A stretch of 64,000 bases of DNA from Actinoplanes sp. NBRC 103695 (GCF_030269485.1 NZ_BSTL01000012.1:186001-250000), one strand, 5' to 3'. Positions 49,196 through 58,581 are shown, counted from the stretch's first letter. The notes: a model not told the origin generated them from the letters alone. Translations and numbers: made by a program.

Positions 49196-50920
49196 ATGAC
49201 GGCACCGGACAACCGCGTCCCGCGCCCGCGCACGTTGCGCGACGCCACCCCACGTCGCCGTAAAACCGCCAAGCCCGCGAAGAACGCCGTACCCATGGAT
49301 TCCTGGTTCTCCTACGACGCCACCGGCGACACCGTCATCTGGTCCGACGGCCTCAGCACGATGCTCGGCCACTCGCTCGGCGAGAACGAGATCGGCCGTC
49401 AGGTCCTCGCCCGATACGTGCACCGCGACGACCACGCCACCGCGCTCGGCGCGATCACCCGTGCCTGGACCACCCGCGAGCCCGTGCACACCACGATCCG
49501 GCTGGTCCGGGCCGACGGCGGCTGGTTCGACGTGGACATCCGTCTCGAGCCGCAGCCCGGGCCCGACGGCGAGATCTGCGGGGTTCACGGCGGCATCACC
49601 GACGTGTCGGCCCGGGAACGCGCCCGGCGCGAGGTGGCCCGGCTGGCCCGCCGCGGCGAGACCGTGCAGAACGCGGTCGCCGAACCCGACCCGGCGACCG
49701 GGCTGCTGACCAGGGCCGGGTTCGCCGACGAACTCGACCGGGCGCTGCGCCGCGGCGGGGGAGCGGTGCTGGTCGTCCGGGTCGAGCCGGACCGGGGCGA
49801 CGACGAGCCACTGCGGCCCGAACGCAACGCCGACCTGCTGCACCGTGCTGCTCGCGTACTCGAAGGGGTCGTCCGCCCGGCCGACCTCCTCGGCCGGGTG
49901 GGGCCCAGTGAGATCGGCATCCTCCTGGCCGGCGCGTCCTGGGCCCTGGCCCGGCGGCAGGCCCAGCTTTTCGTCGAGTCGCTGCGCGCCCACCCGTTCG
50001 TGCTGCCGGACGCCTGGTCACGTGCCCGCGCGTGGGCCGGGCTGGTCCGCTTCCAGTCGGGCGGCGACACCGGCAGCCACGACCTGCTGATCGACGCCGA
50101 GCAGGCATGGCGGCAGGCCCGCCACGCCGACCGGCCGCTCACCCAGGTCCCGCACCCGGTGCCGGCCCGCGACCGGCAGGGCTCCTACCGCGAGCGGGTG
50201 GCCGACGCGCTCGGCACCGACCGCTTCACGCTCTACTCGCAGCCGATCCTCGACCTGCAGAGCAACCAGATCGTCCGGCACGAGCTGCTGCTGCGCGTCC
50301 TCGACGAACACGACGGGCCGCAGTCGCCGAGCCAGGTGCTGGACATCGCCGAGCGGCTCGACGCGATCTTCGACATCGACCTGTGGGTGGTCGAGCGGGC
50401 GATGCAACTCGCCGCCGAGCACCACCACCTCAACCTGCAGATCAACCTGTCCGGGCGGTCGGTCGGCGACCCGCGCCTCACCGCCGAGGTGGAACGCCTG
50501 ATCGACCGGTACGGCGTGAACCCCGAGCAGCTCACCTTCGAGATCACCGAGACGGCGCTGATCGGCAACCTGTCCGAGGCACGGCACTTCGCCGACCGGA
50601 TCCGCGACCTGGGCTGCGAGCTGGCACTGGACGACTTCGGGTCCGGCTACGCGTCGTTCCGCTACCTGCGGATCTTCCCGATCGACCTGGTCAAGATCGA
50701 CGGGGAGTACGTGGTCCGGCTCGTCCAGAACCAGCAGGACCAGGTGCTGGTCCGTGCGCTGGTGCAGGTCTGTCAGGCGTACGGGATCCACACGGTCGCC
50801 GAATTCGTGCAGGACGAGCCGACCCTCCGCCTGCTGCGTGAGCTCGGCGTCGACTTCGTCCAGGGCTACCACGTCGGCCATCCCTCACCGCTGGAACCGG
50901 CCCACGTCCGGCGTTCCTGA
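49196..50920 (+). CDS. PAS-GGDEF-EAL protein with degenerate GGDEF
   Basis: A 574-residue soluble protein. After a basic Pro/Arg-rich start there is a PAS domain (about 35-145; FSYDATGDTVIWSDGLSTMLG), a GGDEF-like domain (about 165-310) and an EAL domain (about 325-570). GGDEF is replaced by GPSEI (GRVGPSEIGILLAG), so diguanylate cyclase activity is lost. The EAL domain keeps the metal-ligand Glu in RHELLLRV, the DDFGSGYASFRYL loop and VKIDGEYV, but the GVE segment reads AEFVQDE. It could be a phosphodiesterase regulated by GTP or ligand binding, or a c-di-GMP sensor. Confidence 0.9.
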   Translation: MTAPDNRVPRPRTLRDATPRRRKTAKPAKNAVPMDSWFSYDATGDTVIWSDGLSTMLGHSLGENEIGRQVLARYVHRDDHATALGAITRAWTTREPVHTTIRLVRADGGWFDVDIRLEPQPGPDGEICGVHGGITDVSARERARREVARLARRGETVQNAVAEPDPATGLLTRAGFADELDRALRRGGGAVLVVRVEPDRGDDEPLRPERNADLLHRAARVLEGVVRPADLLGRVGPSEIGILLAGASWALARRQAQLFVESLRAHPFVLPDAWSRARAWAGLVRFQSGGDTGSHDLLIDAEQAWRQARHADRPLTQVPHPVPARDRQGSYRERVADALGTDRFTLYSQPILDLQSNQIVRHELLLRVLDEHDGPQSPSQVLDIAERLDAIFDIDLWVVERAMQLAAEHHHLNLQINLSGRSVGDPRLTAEVERLIDRYGVNPEQLTFEITETALIGNLSEARHFADRIRDLGCELALDDFGSGYASFRYLRIFPIDLVKIDGEYVVRLVQNQQDQVLVRALVQVCQAYGIHTVAEFVQDEPTLRLLRELGVDFVQGYHVGHPSPLEPAHVRRS

Positions 50921-50962
50921 ACTGCTGTTCCTTTGCCGCCGGTTTGGGGTATGCGTTAGGTC

Positions 50963-51352
50963 ATGGAGAAGTGGACGATCGCTACCGAGGCCGAAAAAAG
51001 CCCAGACTTCCGCCGGGTTCTGTGGACCGGCGAGCACACGCAGCTTGTCGTGATGACGATCCCGCCAGGCGGCGAGATCGGCGAGGAGGTCCACGAGGTG
51101 GACCAGATCCTGACTTTCGTCAGCGGCATGGCCAAGGCGAAGGTCGGCGGCGAGACCCGCAACGTCGAGCAGGGCGACCTGGTCGTCGTGCCGGCCGGCA
51201 AGAAGCACAACTTCGTCAACGACGGGCCCAACCCGCTCGTGCTCTACACCGTCTACGGCCCGGCGGAGCACGCCGACGGCGCGGTGCACAAGACGAAGGA
51301 AGAGGCGGACGCCCTCGAGGAGGCAGGCAAGGACGAGCCACCGAACTCGTAA
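50963..51352 (+). CDS. Cupin domain protein
   Basis: A 129-residue single cupin. The first cupin motif is PPGGEIGEEVHEVDQILTFV and the second is VVVPAGKKHNFVND. Candidate metal ligands are the His/Glu of the first and the His of the second motif. Similar stand-alone cupins are annotated as mannose-6-phosphate isomerase-like, which does not show function. It starts 42 bases after the PAS-GGDEF-EAL gene, with TTAGG before the ATG, and is followed by a strong terminator. Confidence 0.9.
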   Translation: MEKWTIATEAEKSPDFRRVLWTGEHTQLVVMTIPPGGEIGEEVHEVDQILTFVSGMAKAKVGGETRNVEQGDLVVVPAGKKHNFVNDGPNPLVLYTVYGPAEHADGAVHKTKEEADALEEAGKDEPPNS

Positions 51353-51369
51353 TCGTTAACAAAAGTTAC

Positions 51370-51417
51370 CGGCGCCGGAACCGGCCGAGGCCCCCCAGCC
51401 AGCCGGTTCCGGCGCCG
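51370..51417 (+). terminator. Strong hairpin after the cupin gene
   Basis: A perfect 16-bp stem, CGGCGCCGGAACCGGC (51370-51385) and GCCGGTTCCGGCGCCG (51402-51417), 16-base C-rich loop, 18 bases after the cupin stop. Confidence 0.75.
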
Positions 51418-51556
51418 TGCCTGGGGTGAAGTCCCCAGGCAGAGTATCTGCGACGTTCAACCATGTCGATCCAGCTGCCCGTTTGCCCGGCTGCGATTAC
51501 ACAACCTGACCACCCGGGCGATGCCGGTCCGATGACGTTTAACTAACCTGCCATCC

Positions 51557-52015
51557 ATGGACGAGGCACGGTGGTTGACCGATGAACAACAGCAAGCGTG
51601 GCGCCGCTTCGTCGCAGTTCTGTTCAAATTGCCCGCCGCGCTGGAGACACAGTTGCAGCGCGACGCCGGGCTGACCCACATGGGCTACCTCGTGCTCGCC
51701 AGCCTCTCCGAGGAACCGGACCGGCGCCTGGCGATGAGCAAGCTGGCGAAGAAGGCGACGGCCTCCCTGTCCCGGCTGTCGCACGTGGTCGCCCGGCTGG
51801 AGGCGCAGGGCTGGGTCCGGCGCGAACGCGACCCCGAGGACGGGCGCGTGCAGATCGCGGTCCTGACCGACGCCGGGGTCAGGAAGATCGTGGAGGCGGC
51901 CCCCGGGCACGCCGAAGCGGTGCAGCAGCTCGTCTTCGACCGGCTGACGCCCGGCCAGATCAAGCAGCTCGCCAAGCTCTGCGACACGTTCCTCGACCCG
52001 CCGCCAACGGCCTAA
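51557..52015 (+). CDS. MarR-family transcriptional regulator
   Basis: A 152-residue winged-helix regulator. The recognition helix region is AMSKLAKKATASLSRLSHVV and the wing is WVRRERDPEDGRVQIAVLTD, both highly typical. C-terminal dimer helices contain AVQQLVFDRLTPGQIKQLAKLC. No divergent transporter or enzyme gene is adjacent (the TPM gene is convergent), so its target is probably elsewhere or itself. ATG at 51557 is clear. Confidence 0.93.
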   Translation: MDEARWLTDEQQQAWRRFVAVLFKLPAALETQLQRDAGLTHMGYLVLASLSEEPDRRLAMSKLAKKATASLSRLSHVVARLEAQGWVRRERDPEDGRVQIAVLTDAGVRKIVEAAPGHAEAVQQLVFDRLTPGQIKQLAKLCDTFLDPPPTA

Positions 52016-52100
52016 GTCCTGGAACGGCCGCCGCTCGGAGATCCGGCCGCGGCCCTCGCCGTCGCTCCTGGAGTGGCCTCCGTCGCCAACGGCCTGGCGT

Positions 52101-54323
52101 TCAGAACCGGCCTCCGCCGCCTCGTCGGCCTCCGCCGCCGCCGCCGGTGCGGCGGCTGCGTGAGCCGCTGCCGCCGAAGCCGCCGCCGCTCCACGAGCTC
52201 CGGCCGCTCGACCTGCTCCGATAGCCGCTCCGCGACCGGTAGCCCCCGCCACTCCCACCGGACAGCAGGCCACCCAGGAACGCCCCGAACAGGTCGTCCT
52301 CCGCCGGCGCCTCAGCCGGGTAGCCGTCACTGAACCGCAGCACGTCGTTGCGCGCGATCCGGCTCGACGTGGCGGCGAGGCTCTGTGCCCGCTGAGCCTC
52401 GGTCACGGCGGCCACCGGATCGCCCGCCGCCAGGCTCTCGGCGAGCGCCAGGTGCCGCTCCGCCTCGGCCAGCGTCGACCGGGCGCCGGCGTCGACCGCG
52501 CCGCGCCGGGTGGTGATGTAGCTGTTCGCCGCCGCTACCTCGGCCCGCGCGGCCGGCAGGGCCTGGGCGAGCAGGCTCCGCGCGCGGGCGGAACGCTCGG
52601 CCGAGTCCCGGGCGTCGGCCAGCGCTTTGTCGAGGGCCGCGTCGGCGGCCTGGAGGCGCGCGGAGACGGCGATCGGGTCGGGGGTGGCGCCGGCCAGTGC
52701 GGCCCGCGTCTCCGCCAGGGTCTGCTCGGCGGTGCTCATGGCCGTGGTCAGGGCGCCGGCCTCGATGTTCGCGGGGCTGGTCAGGGCGGCCCGGCCGGTG
52801 GCGAGCTCGGCCTCGACCTCCATGATCAGCGCGTCCGCGGACCGGCGTGCGGCGTCGTGGTCGGTCACGGCCTGATGCACCGCGGCCAGCAACTGCTCGG
52901 CCTGGTCGACGGCCTGCTCCGCGGCCCGGACGGCGAGCGCGGCCTCGGCCCGATCCCCGCCGGGCACCTCGCCCGTCGCCCCCGCCGCCTTCGCGGTCGT
53001 GATCCCAGCCCTTGTCGCCCCGGCCTCTGCCCCTGCCCCTGCCCCGGCCTCTGCCCCGGCCTCTGCCTCTGCCCCGGCCCTCGTCGTCGCGGCATCGGGC
53101 GCGGTGGAGCGGTCTTCAGGTGTGGCGGGGAGGTCTTCAGGTGCGGCGGGGCGTTGTTCGAGGGCGGCTTCGAGCGCGGCGTGCACCCGGGACAGCGCCG
53201 TCGCCGCGAACGACAAGCGCTCGGTGGCCTGGTCGACGTTGAGGCTGACGGCGGTCACGGCCGGCCCGGCGTACCGGGAAGAAAGGTCTTGAAGTGCTGT
53301 CGCCGCCGCCGGGAGTGCCGCCGCGACCTCGGCCCGCCGCCGATCCACCTCGGCGGCCACCTCCGCCGCACGCCCCTCCAGATCGCGCAGCTCGTCGAAC
53401 GCCTCCGACTCGGCGTCCAGCCGGGCGTCCGCCTCCATGCACCGCCGGATGATCTCGTTGAGCGTGCGGCGCAGGGTGACCAGGTCAGGCCCGGGGGTCT
53501 CGTCCAGCGTCATCCGCAGCCGGAACGCCTCGGCCACGTCCTGCCGGGACGCCTCCAGCGCCGCCCGGAACCGCTCGGTCGCCTCGGCGCCGTACTGCCC
53601 GGTGGCCATCGCCAGCTCGCGTTCGCTCGTCCGCAGATCGTCGTCCAGCTCGACGAGCAGCGCGTTCGCCCGGCCGGTGAGGTCCTCGACGGTCGGACCG
53701 GCGGGCGTGGTGGCCTGCGGACGGTCAGGCGTGGTGGCCTGCGGACGGTCGGCCACCGCGGCACGCCGCCGCCGGATCACCACCCAGGCGATCGCGCCGG
53801 CGATCACCACGACGAAGATCACCAGCACCCAGATCAGCGTGCTCGAGCCGGACGACGCGGCCGCCTCGCGGTAGCCGTCCGCCGCCGCGATTACCGCGCC
53901 GGCCCAGTCGCCGCTGCCCAGCCGGGGCTCTATCCGCTGGGCGGCGACCTCGTCCAGCTCGGCGTCGGTGATGCGGGCGTCGGCCGGGAACGACACCTGG
54001 TAGGACCGGTCGACGGTCGCGACCGCCAGCAGCGCGTCCCGGTCGCCGAGGTCGCTCAGCGTCGCCGTCTCGTCGGTCCACTCCTGCGCGGGCGTCCCGT
54101 CGAACGACTCCACGAACACCACGAAGAGCTGGATGCCGGTGTCGGACTGCAGCCGAGCCAGCGCCGCCTCGGCGTCGGCGCGCCCACTGCCCAGCGCCCC
54201 GGCCGGGTCGACCACCTGCGTGGCGAGCCGCTGTGGCTGGTCGGCCAGCGCGGGCGCGGGCGGGAGCAGCACGGCGACCATGGCCACGAGAGCCAGGATT
54301 GCGCGGCGGGGCGTCGGAGTCAC
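52101..54323 (-). CDS. TPM-domain membrane protein with coiled-coil region
   Basis: A 740-residue protein. A signal peptide (ALVAMVAVLLPPAPALA) precedes an extracytoplasmic TPM_phosphatase-like domain (about 30-150; VVDPAGALGSGRADAEAALARL, LLAVATVDRSYQV). One membrane helix (about 162-183) is followed by a long Ala/Glu/Arg-rich cytoplasmic coiled coil and a short low-complexity insert of AEAGAEAGAGAG type. The tail is Gly/Ser/Arg-rich (GGGGGGRRGGGGRF), as in many TPM proteins. The family is linked to membrane-protein quality control or photosystem repair in other organisms; its role here is unknown. Start is GTG at 54323. Confidence 0.9.
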   Translation of the reverse strand: MTPTPRRAILALVAMVAVLLPPAPALADQPQRLATQVVDPAGALGSGRADAEAALARLQSDTGIQLFVVFVESFDGTPAQEWTDETATLSDLGDRDALLAVATVDRSYQVSFPADARITDAELDEVAAQRIEPRLGSGDWAGAVIAAADGYREAAASSGSSTLIWVLVIFVVVIAGAIAWVVIRRRRAAVADRPQATTPDRPQATTPAGPTVEDLTGRANALLVELDDDLRTSERELAMATGQYGAEATERFRAALEASRQDVAEAFRLRMTLDETPGPDLVTLRRTLNEIIRRCMEADARLDAESEAFDELRDLEGRAAEVAAEVDRRRAEVAAALPAAATALQDLSSRYAGPAVTAVSLNVDQATERLSFAATALSRVHAALEAALEQRPAAPEDLPATPEDRSTAPDAATTRAGAEAEAGAEAGAGAGAEAGATRAGITTAKAAGATGEVPGGDRAEAALAVRAAEQAVDQAEQLLAAVHQAVTDHDAARRSADALIMEVEAELATGRAALTSPANIEAGALTTAMSTAEQTLAETRAALAGATPDPIAVSARLQAADAALDKALADARDSAERSARARSLLAQALPAARAEVAAANSYITTRRGAVDAGARSTLAEAERHLALAESLAAGDPVAAVTEAQRAQSLAATSSRIARNDVLRFSDGYPAEAPAEDDLFGAFLGGLLSGGSGGGYRSRSGYRSRSSGRSSWSGGGFGGSGSRSRRTGGGGGGRRGGGGRF

Positions 54324-54366
54324 CAGGACAACTTAGATGGGCAGGCCGACGATCGGCACGAGCGCC

Positions 54367-54375
54367 TGTGGATAA
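54367..54375 (-). promoter_or_regulatory. Single DnaA-box-like 9-mer
   Basis: TTATCCACA on the minus strand, a perfect general DnaA box, in the gap between the TPM gene and the mycothiol dehydrogenase gene. A single box may be chance. Confidence 0.2.
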
Positions 54376-54439
54376 CTCGGGACTCATGCGAGATCCGTGA
54401 TTGGATTCTCGAGCCGGATCCGTTGAAAGGTGGTCTGTC

Positions 54440-55525
54440 GTGAGTCAGCTGGTGAAGGGTGTCATCTCCCGGTCCAAGGGCGCGCCGGTCGAGGTGACGA
54501 CGATCGTCGTTCCCGACCCGGGCCCCGGCGAGGCGGTGGTGAAGGTGCAGGCCTGCGGCGTCTGCCACACCGACCTGCACTATCGCGAGGGCGGCATCAA
54601 CGACGATTATCCCTTCCTGCTGGGTCACGAGGCGGCGGGCATCGTCGAGTCGGTGGGCGCCGGCGTGACCGACGTCGAGCCCGGCGACTTCGTGGTGCTC
54701 AACTGGCGCGCGGTGTGCGGCAACTGCCGCGCCTGTGACAAGGGCAAGCCGTGGTACTGCTTCGCCACGCACAACGCGTCGCAGAAGATGACACTCGAGG
54801 ACGGCACCGAGCTGTCACCGGCGCTGGGCATCGGCGCCTTCGTGGAGAAGACGCTGGTCCACGCCGGTCAGTGCACCAAGGTCGACCCGGCGGCACGGCC
54901 GGCCGCGGTGGGCCTGCTCGGCTGCGGCGTGATGGCCGGCATCGGCGCGGCGATCAACACCGGTGGCGTGACCCGCGGCGACTCGGTCGCGGTGATCGGT
55001 TGCGGCGGGGTCGGTGACGGCGCGATCGTCGGCGCGGCGCTGGCCGGGGCCACCACGATCATCGCGGTCGACACCGACGACCAGAAACTCGAGTGGGCGC
55101 GGAAGTTCGGCGCCACGCACACGATCAACGCCAAGGGCGCCGACGTGGTCGCCGAGGTGCAGAAGCTGACCGGTGGCTTCGGCGCCGACGTGGTGGTCGA
55201 GGCGGTCGGCCGGCCGGAGACGTACAAGCAGGCGTTCTACGCACGGGACCTGGCCGGCACGGTGGTCCTGGTGGGTGTGCCGACGCCGGAGATGACGATC
55301 GAGCTGCCGCTGCTCGACGTGTTCGGCCGCGGCGGCGCGCTGAAGAGCAGCTGGTACGGCGACTGCCTGCCGACCCGCGACTTCCCGATGCTGACCGAGC
55401 TCTACCTGCAGGGCCGGGTCGACCTGGACGCGTTCGTGACCGAGGAGATCCGGCTGGACCAGGTCGAGGAGGCCTTCGCCAAGATGCACCAGGGCGGCGT
55501 GCTCCGCTCGGTGGTGATCTTCTGA
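54440..55525 (+). CDS. mscR: S-(hydroxymethyl)mycothiol dehydrogenase
   Basis: A 361-residue zinc-dependent dehydrogenase that oxidises the spontaneous formaldehyde-mycothiol adduct to S-formylmycothiol with NAD. Catalytic zinc ligands sit in ACGVCHTDLHYREG and GHEAAG; the structural zinc loop is CGNCRACDKGKPWYC; and the Rossmann motif is GCGGVGDGAIVGA. Family assignment (MscR/AdhE2) is supported by its coupled MBL-fold partner, an arrangement also seen at Rv2259-Rv2260 in Mycobacterium tuberculosis. GTG at 54440 has AAAGGTGG upstream. Confidence 0.92.
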   Translation: MSQLVKGVISRSKGAPVEVTTIVVPDPGPGEAVVKVQACGVCHTDLHYREGGINDDYPFLLGHEAAGIVESVGAGVTDVEPGDFVVLNWRAVCGNCRACDKGKPWYCFATHNASQKMTLEDGTELSPALGIGAFVEKTLVHAGQCTKVDPAARPAAVGLLGCGVMAGIGAAINTGGVTRGDSVAVIGCGGVGDGAIVGAALAGATTIIAVDTDDQKLEWARKFGATHTINAKGADVVAEVQKLTGGFGADVVVEAVGRPETYKQAFYARDLAGTVVLVGVPTPEMTIELPLLDVFGRGGALKSSWYGDCLPTRDFPMLTELYLQGRVDLDAFVTEEIRLDQVEEAFAKMHQGGVLRSVVIF

Positions 55526-56106
55526 TGCGGGTCTCGCACGGGGTCACCAACGGGACGTTCTCGCTGGACGGGCAGACGTTCGAGGTGGACAACAACGTCT
55601 GGGTGGTCGGCGACGACGAGACCTGCGTGGTGATCGACGCGCCGCACGACGTGGACGGGATCCTGGCCGTGGTCGGTGGCCGCCGGGTGACGGCCATCCT
55701 GCTCACCCACGCGCACGACGATCACGTCCGGGTGGCGCCGCAGCTCGCCGAGGCCACCGGGGCGCCGCTGTACCTGCACCCGGCCGAGGAACCGCTGTGG
55801 AAGCTGACGCATCCCGACCGTCCGATGCCGGCGCCGCTGGCCGACGGGCAGGAGATCGCCGGCCTCCGGGTCCTGCACACGCCGGGGCACAGCCCGGGCG
55901 CGGTCTGCTTCTACGCGCCCGATCTGGGCTGCGTGTTCACCGGCGACACGCTGTTCCACGGCGGCCCGGGCGCGACCGGACGGTCGTTCAGCGACTACGA
56001 CACGATCGTGACATCGATCAAGGAGCGTCTGCTCAAGCTGCCCAGCGCGACCGTGGTCCACACGGGCCACGGTCGCGACACGCTGATCGCCAACGAGACG
56101 GTCTGA
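55525..56106 (+). CDS. MBL-fold hydrolase coupled to mycothiol dehydrogenase
   Basis: A 193-residue metallo-beta-lactamase-fold protein. The metal site motif is LLTHAHDDHVRVA (HxHxDH), followed by the downstream His in HTPGHSPGAVCFY and the bridging Asp in VFTGDTLFHGG. The final ligand is HTGHGRDT. It resembles glyoxalase II. Coupling to mscR by a one-base overlap (TGATG) suggests hydrolysis of S-formylmycothiol to formate and mycothiol, the second step of formaldehyde detoxification. That step is inferred from context. Confidence 0.88.
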   Translation: MRVSHGVTNGTFSLDGQTFEVDNNVWVVGDDETCVVIDAPHDVDGILAVVGGRRVTAILLTHAHDDHVRVAPQLAEATGAPLYLHPAEEPLWKLTHPDRPMPAPLADGQEIAGLRVLHTPGHSPGAVCFYAPDLGCVFTGDTLFHGGPGATGRSFSDYDTIVTSIKERLLKLPSATVVHTGHGRDTLIANETV

Positions 56107-56107
56107 G

Positions 56108-57424
56108 TCAGCCGCCCGCCGCCAGCAGGTCCAGGGTGAGGGCGGCGGTCCAGCTGAACTGGCCGGCGCCGATGCCCGCGCCTGTGTCGGGGTGGAAGTA
56201 CTCGTAGTGCCCGGATGACCCGACCAGGCGCAGCATCGACGTACGCAGGTCTGCCGCCTCGCCCGTGAAGCCATGCTGATCGAGGCCGCGGCGCAGCAGC
56301 CAGTTGATGTTGACCCAGATCGGCCCGCGCCAGTACCGCGCCGGGTCGAAGTCGGCGGCCGTCCGGTCGTAGCTCGGCACCGGCAGCGTGGTGTCCTCGG
56401 GCAGCCCGAACCGCTCCGACCGGGCCTCGTCCAGGATCGCCTTGGTGTACTCGGAGGGCAGGCCCGGCAGGATCAGCGGGAGCAGCCCGGTCACGCAGTG
56501 GGCCGGGCTGAGCGTGCCGGTGCGTACGTCACGGGCCCGGAACGTCCGCGAGCCCTCGTCCCAGAGCCGGTCCACGACCGCCGCCGTGACGGCGCGAGCG
56601 CGCTCCTGGTGCACCGCGGGGTCGGCGCCGACCACCTCGGCGATCTTGGCCAGGGCCGACTCGGCCGCGCCGAGGATCGAGTTGAAGCCGGGGCACTCGA
56701 CCACGAAGTCGTGCCGTTTCGCCAGCTCCAGGTCCGAGTACCCGGACTCCTTGTAGGCCACGACGAGATGCACGTAACGGGCGTAGTCGGTGTCCGTCGG
56801 CCGGTGCGAGGCGTCCGCCACGTCCAGGTCGCGGCGGTGATAACGGCGGAGCAGATCGTGGTCGGCCGGCACCTGCGACATCGCCGCGTCCCAGGCCGGG
56901 CTGTTGTCCACGCCCGACTCCCACGGGTGGACCAGGGCGGCCAGCCCGCCGCCGCCCGCGTCACGCCGGCCCGTCAGGTATTCCTGCTGCTTGACCAGCC
57001 GGGGATAGAGCCACCTCAGCTCCTCGGTCGCCTCGTGCGACGCCGACCGGCTGTAGACCTCCCACGCCGCGATGGCGTGCATCGGCGGCTGGACCAGGCC
57101 GGTGCTGCCGCGCGCCGGGCGGGACCCGTGGGCGGGCACGTCCCAGAAGCTCGGCCCGGGGAAGTAGTCGCCCTCGGGCACGGACGGGTCGAAGACGATG
57201 TGCGGGACGCGGCCGTCCGGCCACTGAGCCTCGAAGAGGCTGCGCAGGTCGCGCCAGGCCCGGGCCGGGTCGACGTGGGCGAGGCCGATCGCGATGAAGG
57301 CGGCGTCCCAGCTCCACTGGTGCGGGTAGAGGCGGCGGGACGGGACCATGTGGTCGCCGGACCAGTTGGCGTCGAGGACGTTGACGGCGGATTTCCAGAG
57401 TTCAGCAGACATCAAGGGGCTCAC
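56108..57424 (-). CDS. GH63-like glucosylglycerate/mannosylglycerate hydrolase
   Basis: A 438-residue (alpha/alpha)6-barrel glycosidase close to the glucosylglycerate hydrolase and mannosylglycerate hydrolase group. Markers: YPHQWSWDAAFIAIGLAHVD at the N-terminus, PPMHAIAAWEVYS, HPWESGVDNSPAWD with an acidic pair suited to catalysis, and PARYWRGPIWVNINWLLRRG. It is cytosolic (no signal). In actinobacteria such enzymes recycle glucosylglycerate when nitrogen returns. Start choice is open: GTG at 57424 or ATG at 57412, neither with a clear ribosome site. Confidence 0.85.
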   Translation of the reverse strand: MSPLMSAELWKSAVNVLDANWSGDHMVPSRRLYPHQWSWDAAFIAIGLAHVDPARAWRDLRSLFEAQWPDGRVPHIVFDPSVPEGDYFPGPSFWDVPAHGSRPARGSTGLVQPPMHAIAAWEVYSRSASHEATEELRWLYPRLVKQQEYLTGRRDAGGGGLAALVHPWESGVDNSPAWDAAMSQVPADHDLLRRYHRRDLDVADASHRPTDTDYARYVHLVVAYKESGYSDLELAKRHDFVVECPGFNSILGAAESALAKIAEVVGADPAVHQERARAVTAAVVDRLWDEGSRTFRARDVRTGTLSPAHCVTGLLPLILPGLPSEYTKAILDEARSERFGLPEDTTLPVPSYDRTAADFDPARYWRGPIWVNINWLLRRGLDQHGFTGEAADLRTSMLRLVGSSGHYEYFHPDTGAGIGAGQFSWTAALTLDLLAAGG

Positions 57425-57495
57425 TGGTCGGGGTTGTCGGAACGGATGCGTCCCAACCTAGATGCTATCTGCTGTAACGCCGCCGTAATCTCACG

Positions 57496-58581
57496 TTAAT
57501 CTCTGGCCGAGATCAAGAGCCAGTGCCGGCTTCGCCGTCCCGGGAGGTACGGGGAATCGAGGCGTTTCGCCACCACGCCGCCGAGACCCTGCGCCGTGGC
57601 GGCCTCCAGCGCGAACCCGCCGCCGCCCGGGAAGTACGGCGGCGTCTGCCAGTGGTCGCCGGCCACGCCGAGCCCCTCGAGCAGCTCCCGCCGCTGGGCG
57701 TAGCCGACCGCCTCCACCGTGGCGTGCCCCTCCAGCCACAGCAGGTCGTACGCCAGGAACTGCACCGGCGCCCGCTCCGACTGCCGCTTCGCCGCACCGG
57801 CGTCCTTGGGCTTGGTCCGCTTCGCGAGCAGCGCGGGCGACGGCGCGGTCCCCTCGAAGGCGACGATCTCGCCGTCCAGCACCGCCTCGGTGGGCGCCAG
57901 CGTGTCGCCGAGCGGGCGGAGCTCCGGGTACCACGAGGTGACGTCGGCGCCGGTCGCGTCGAGCAGCTTGAGCCGGCCGCCGGACACGTACCCGACGGTG
58001 CGCCGGCCGGACCAGCTCAGCTCGTACCCCCAGGCGTCGTCGTCGGGCGGCAGCCCGGACCCTTCGGTCGGCGTCATCGGCGTGATCAGCTCGGGCATGC
58101 TCTCCCAGCCGGGCTCCGGCGGGTCCATCCGCCGCACCATCCAGTCCTTGCCGTCGGTCTGGAAGAAGACGTAGCGCCCCGAGGTCCGTGTCCCGTGGAA
58201 CGTGACGCTTATCTCGTCCGAGCGCCATTTGCCCGTTTCGTAGGTGCCGGTGTCGTGGATCAGCATCCGTCCGCCGCCGTACTCGCCGGCCGGGATCTCG
58301 CCGTGGAAGTCCAGGTACTCGAGGGGGTGATCCTCGGTGTGCTTGGCCAGGTTGTTCCGCCGCTGGTCACGGGGCAGGCCGCGGGGGACGGCGAAGGAGA
58401 CCAGCACGCCGTCGCGCTCCAGCCGCACGTCCCAGTGCAGGCTGCGGGCGTGGTGCTGCTGGATGACGAACCGGTTCTCCTTCTCGGAAGGACGCGGCTG
58501 GGACGAAGGGACCGGCTCGGGAGTACGCCGGGCGTCCCGTTTGCGCCGGTATTCGTCGAGGCGGTCGCTCACGCCCGTCAT
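57496..58581 (-). CDS. LigD-like protein: phosphoesterase domain plus dead ligase domain
   Basis: A 361-residue protein. Residues 35-145 match the LigD 3'-phosphoesterase domain: FVIQQHHARSLHWDVRLERD (H44, H49, D51, R53) and HGEIPAGEYGGG. Residues 170-360 follow the ATP-dependent ligase adenylation domain (ELITPM, LDGEIVAFEG, VVAKRLDSPYLPGRRSRHW). The AMP-accepting motif, normally E-x-K-x-D-G-x-R, reads ELSWSGRR, so the catalytic Lys is Ser189 and the Asp is Ser191. Ligase activity is not expected; end-healing of 3'-phosphates may be. No Ku gene is nearby. Confidence 0.87.
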   Translation of the reverse strand: MTGVSDRLDEYRRKRDARRTPEPVPSSQPRPSEKENRFVIQQHHARSLHWDVRLERDGVLVSFAVPRGLPRDQRRNNLAKHTEDHPLEYLDFHGEIPAGEYGGGRMLIHDTGTYETGKWRSDEISVTFHGTRTSGRYVFFQTDGKDWMVRRMDPPEPGWESMPELITPMTPTEGSGLPPDDDAWGYELSWSGRRTVGYVSGGRLKLLDATGADVTSWYPELRPLGDTLAPTEAVLDGEIVAFEGTAPSPALLAKRTKPKDAGAAKRQSERAPVQFLAYDLLWLEGHATVEAVGYAQRRELLEGLGVAGDHWQTPPYFPGGGGFALEAATAQGLGGVVAKRLDSPYLPGRRSRHWLLISARD

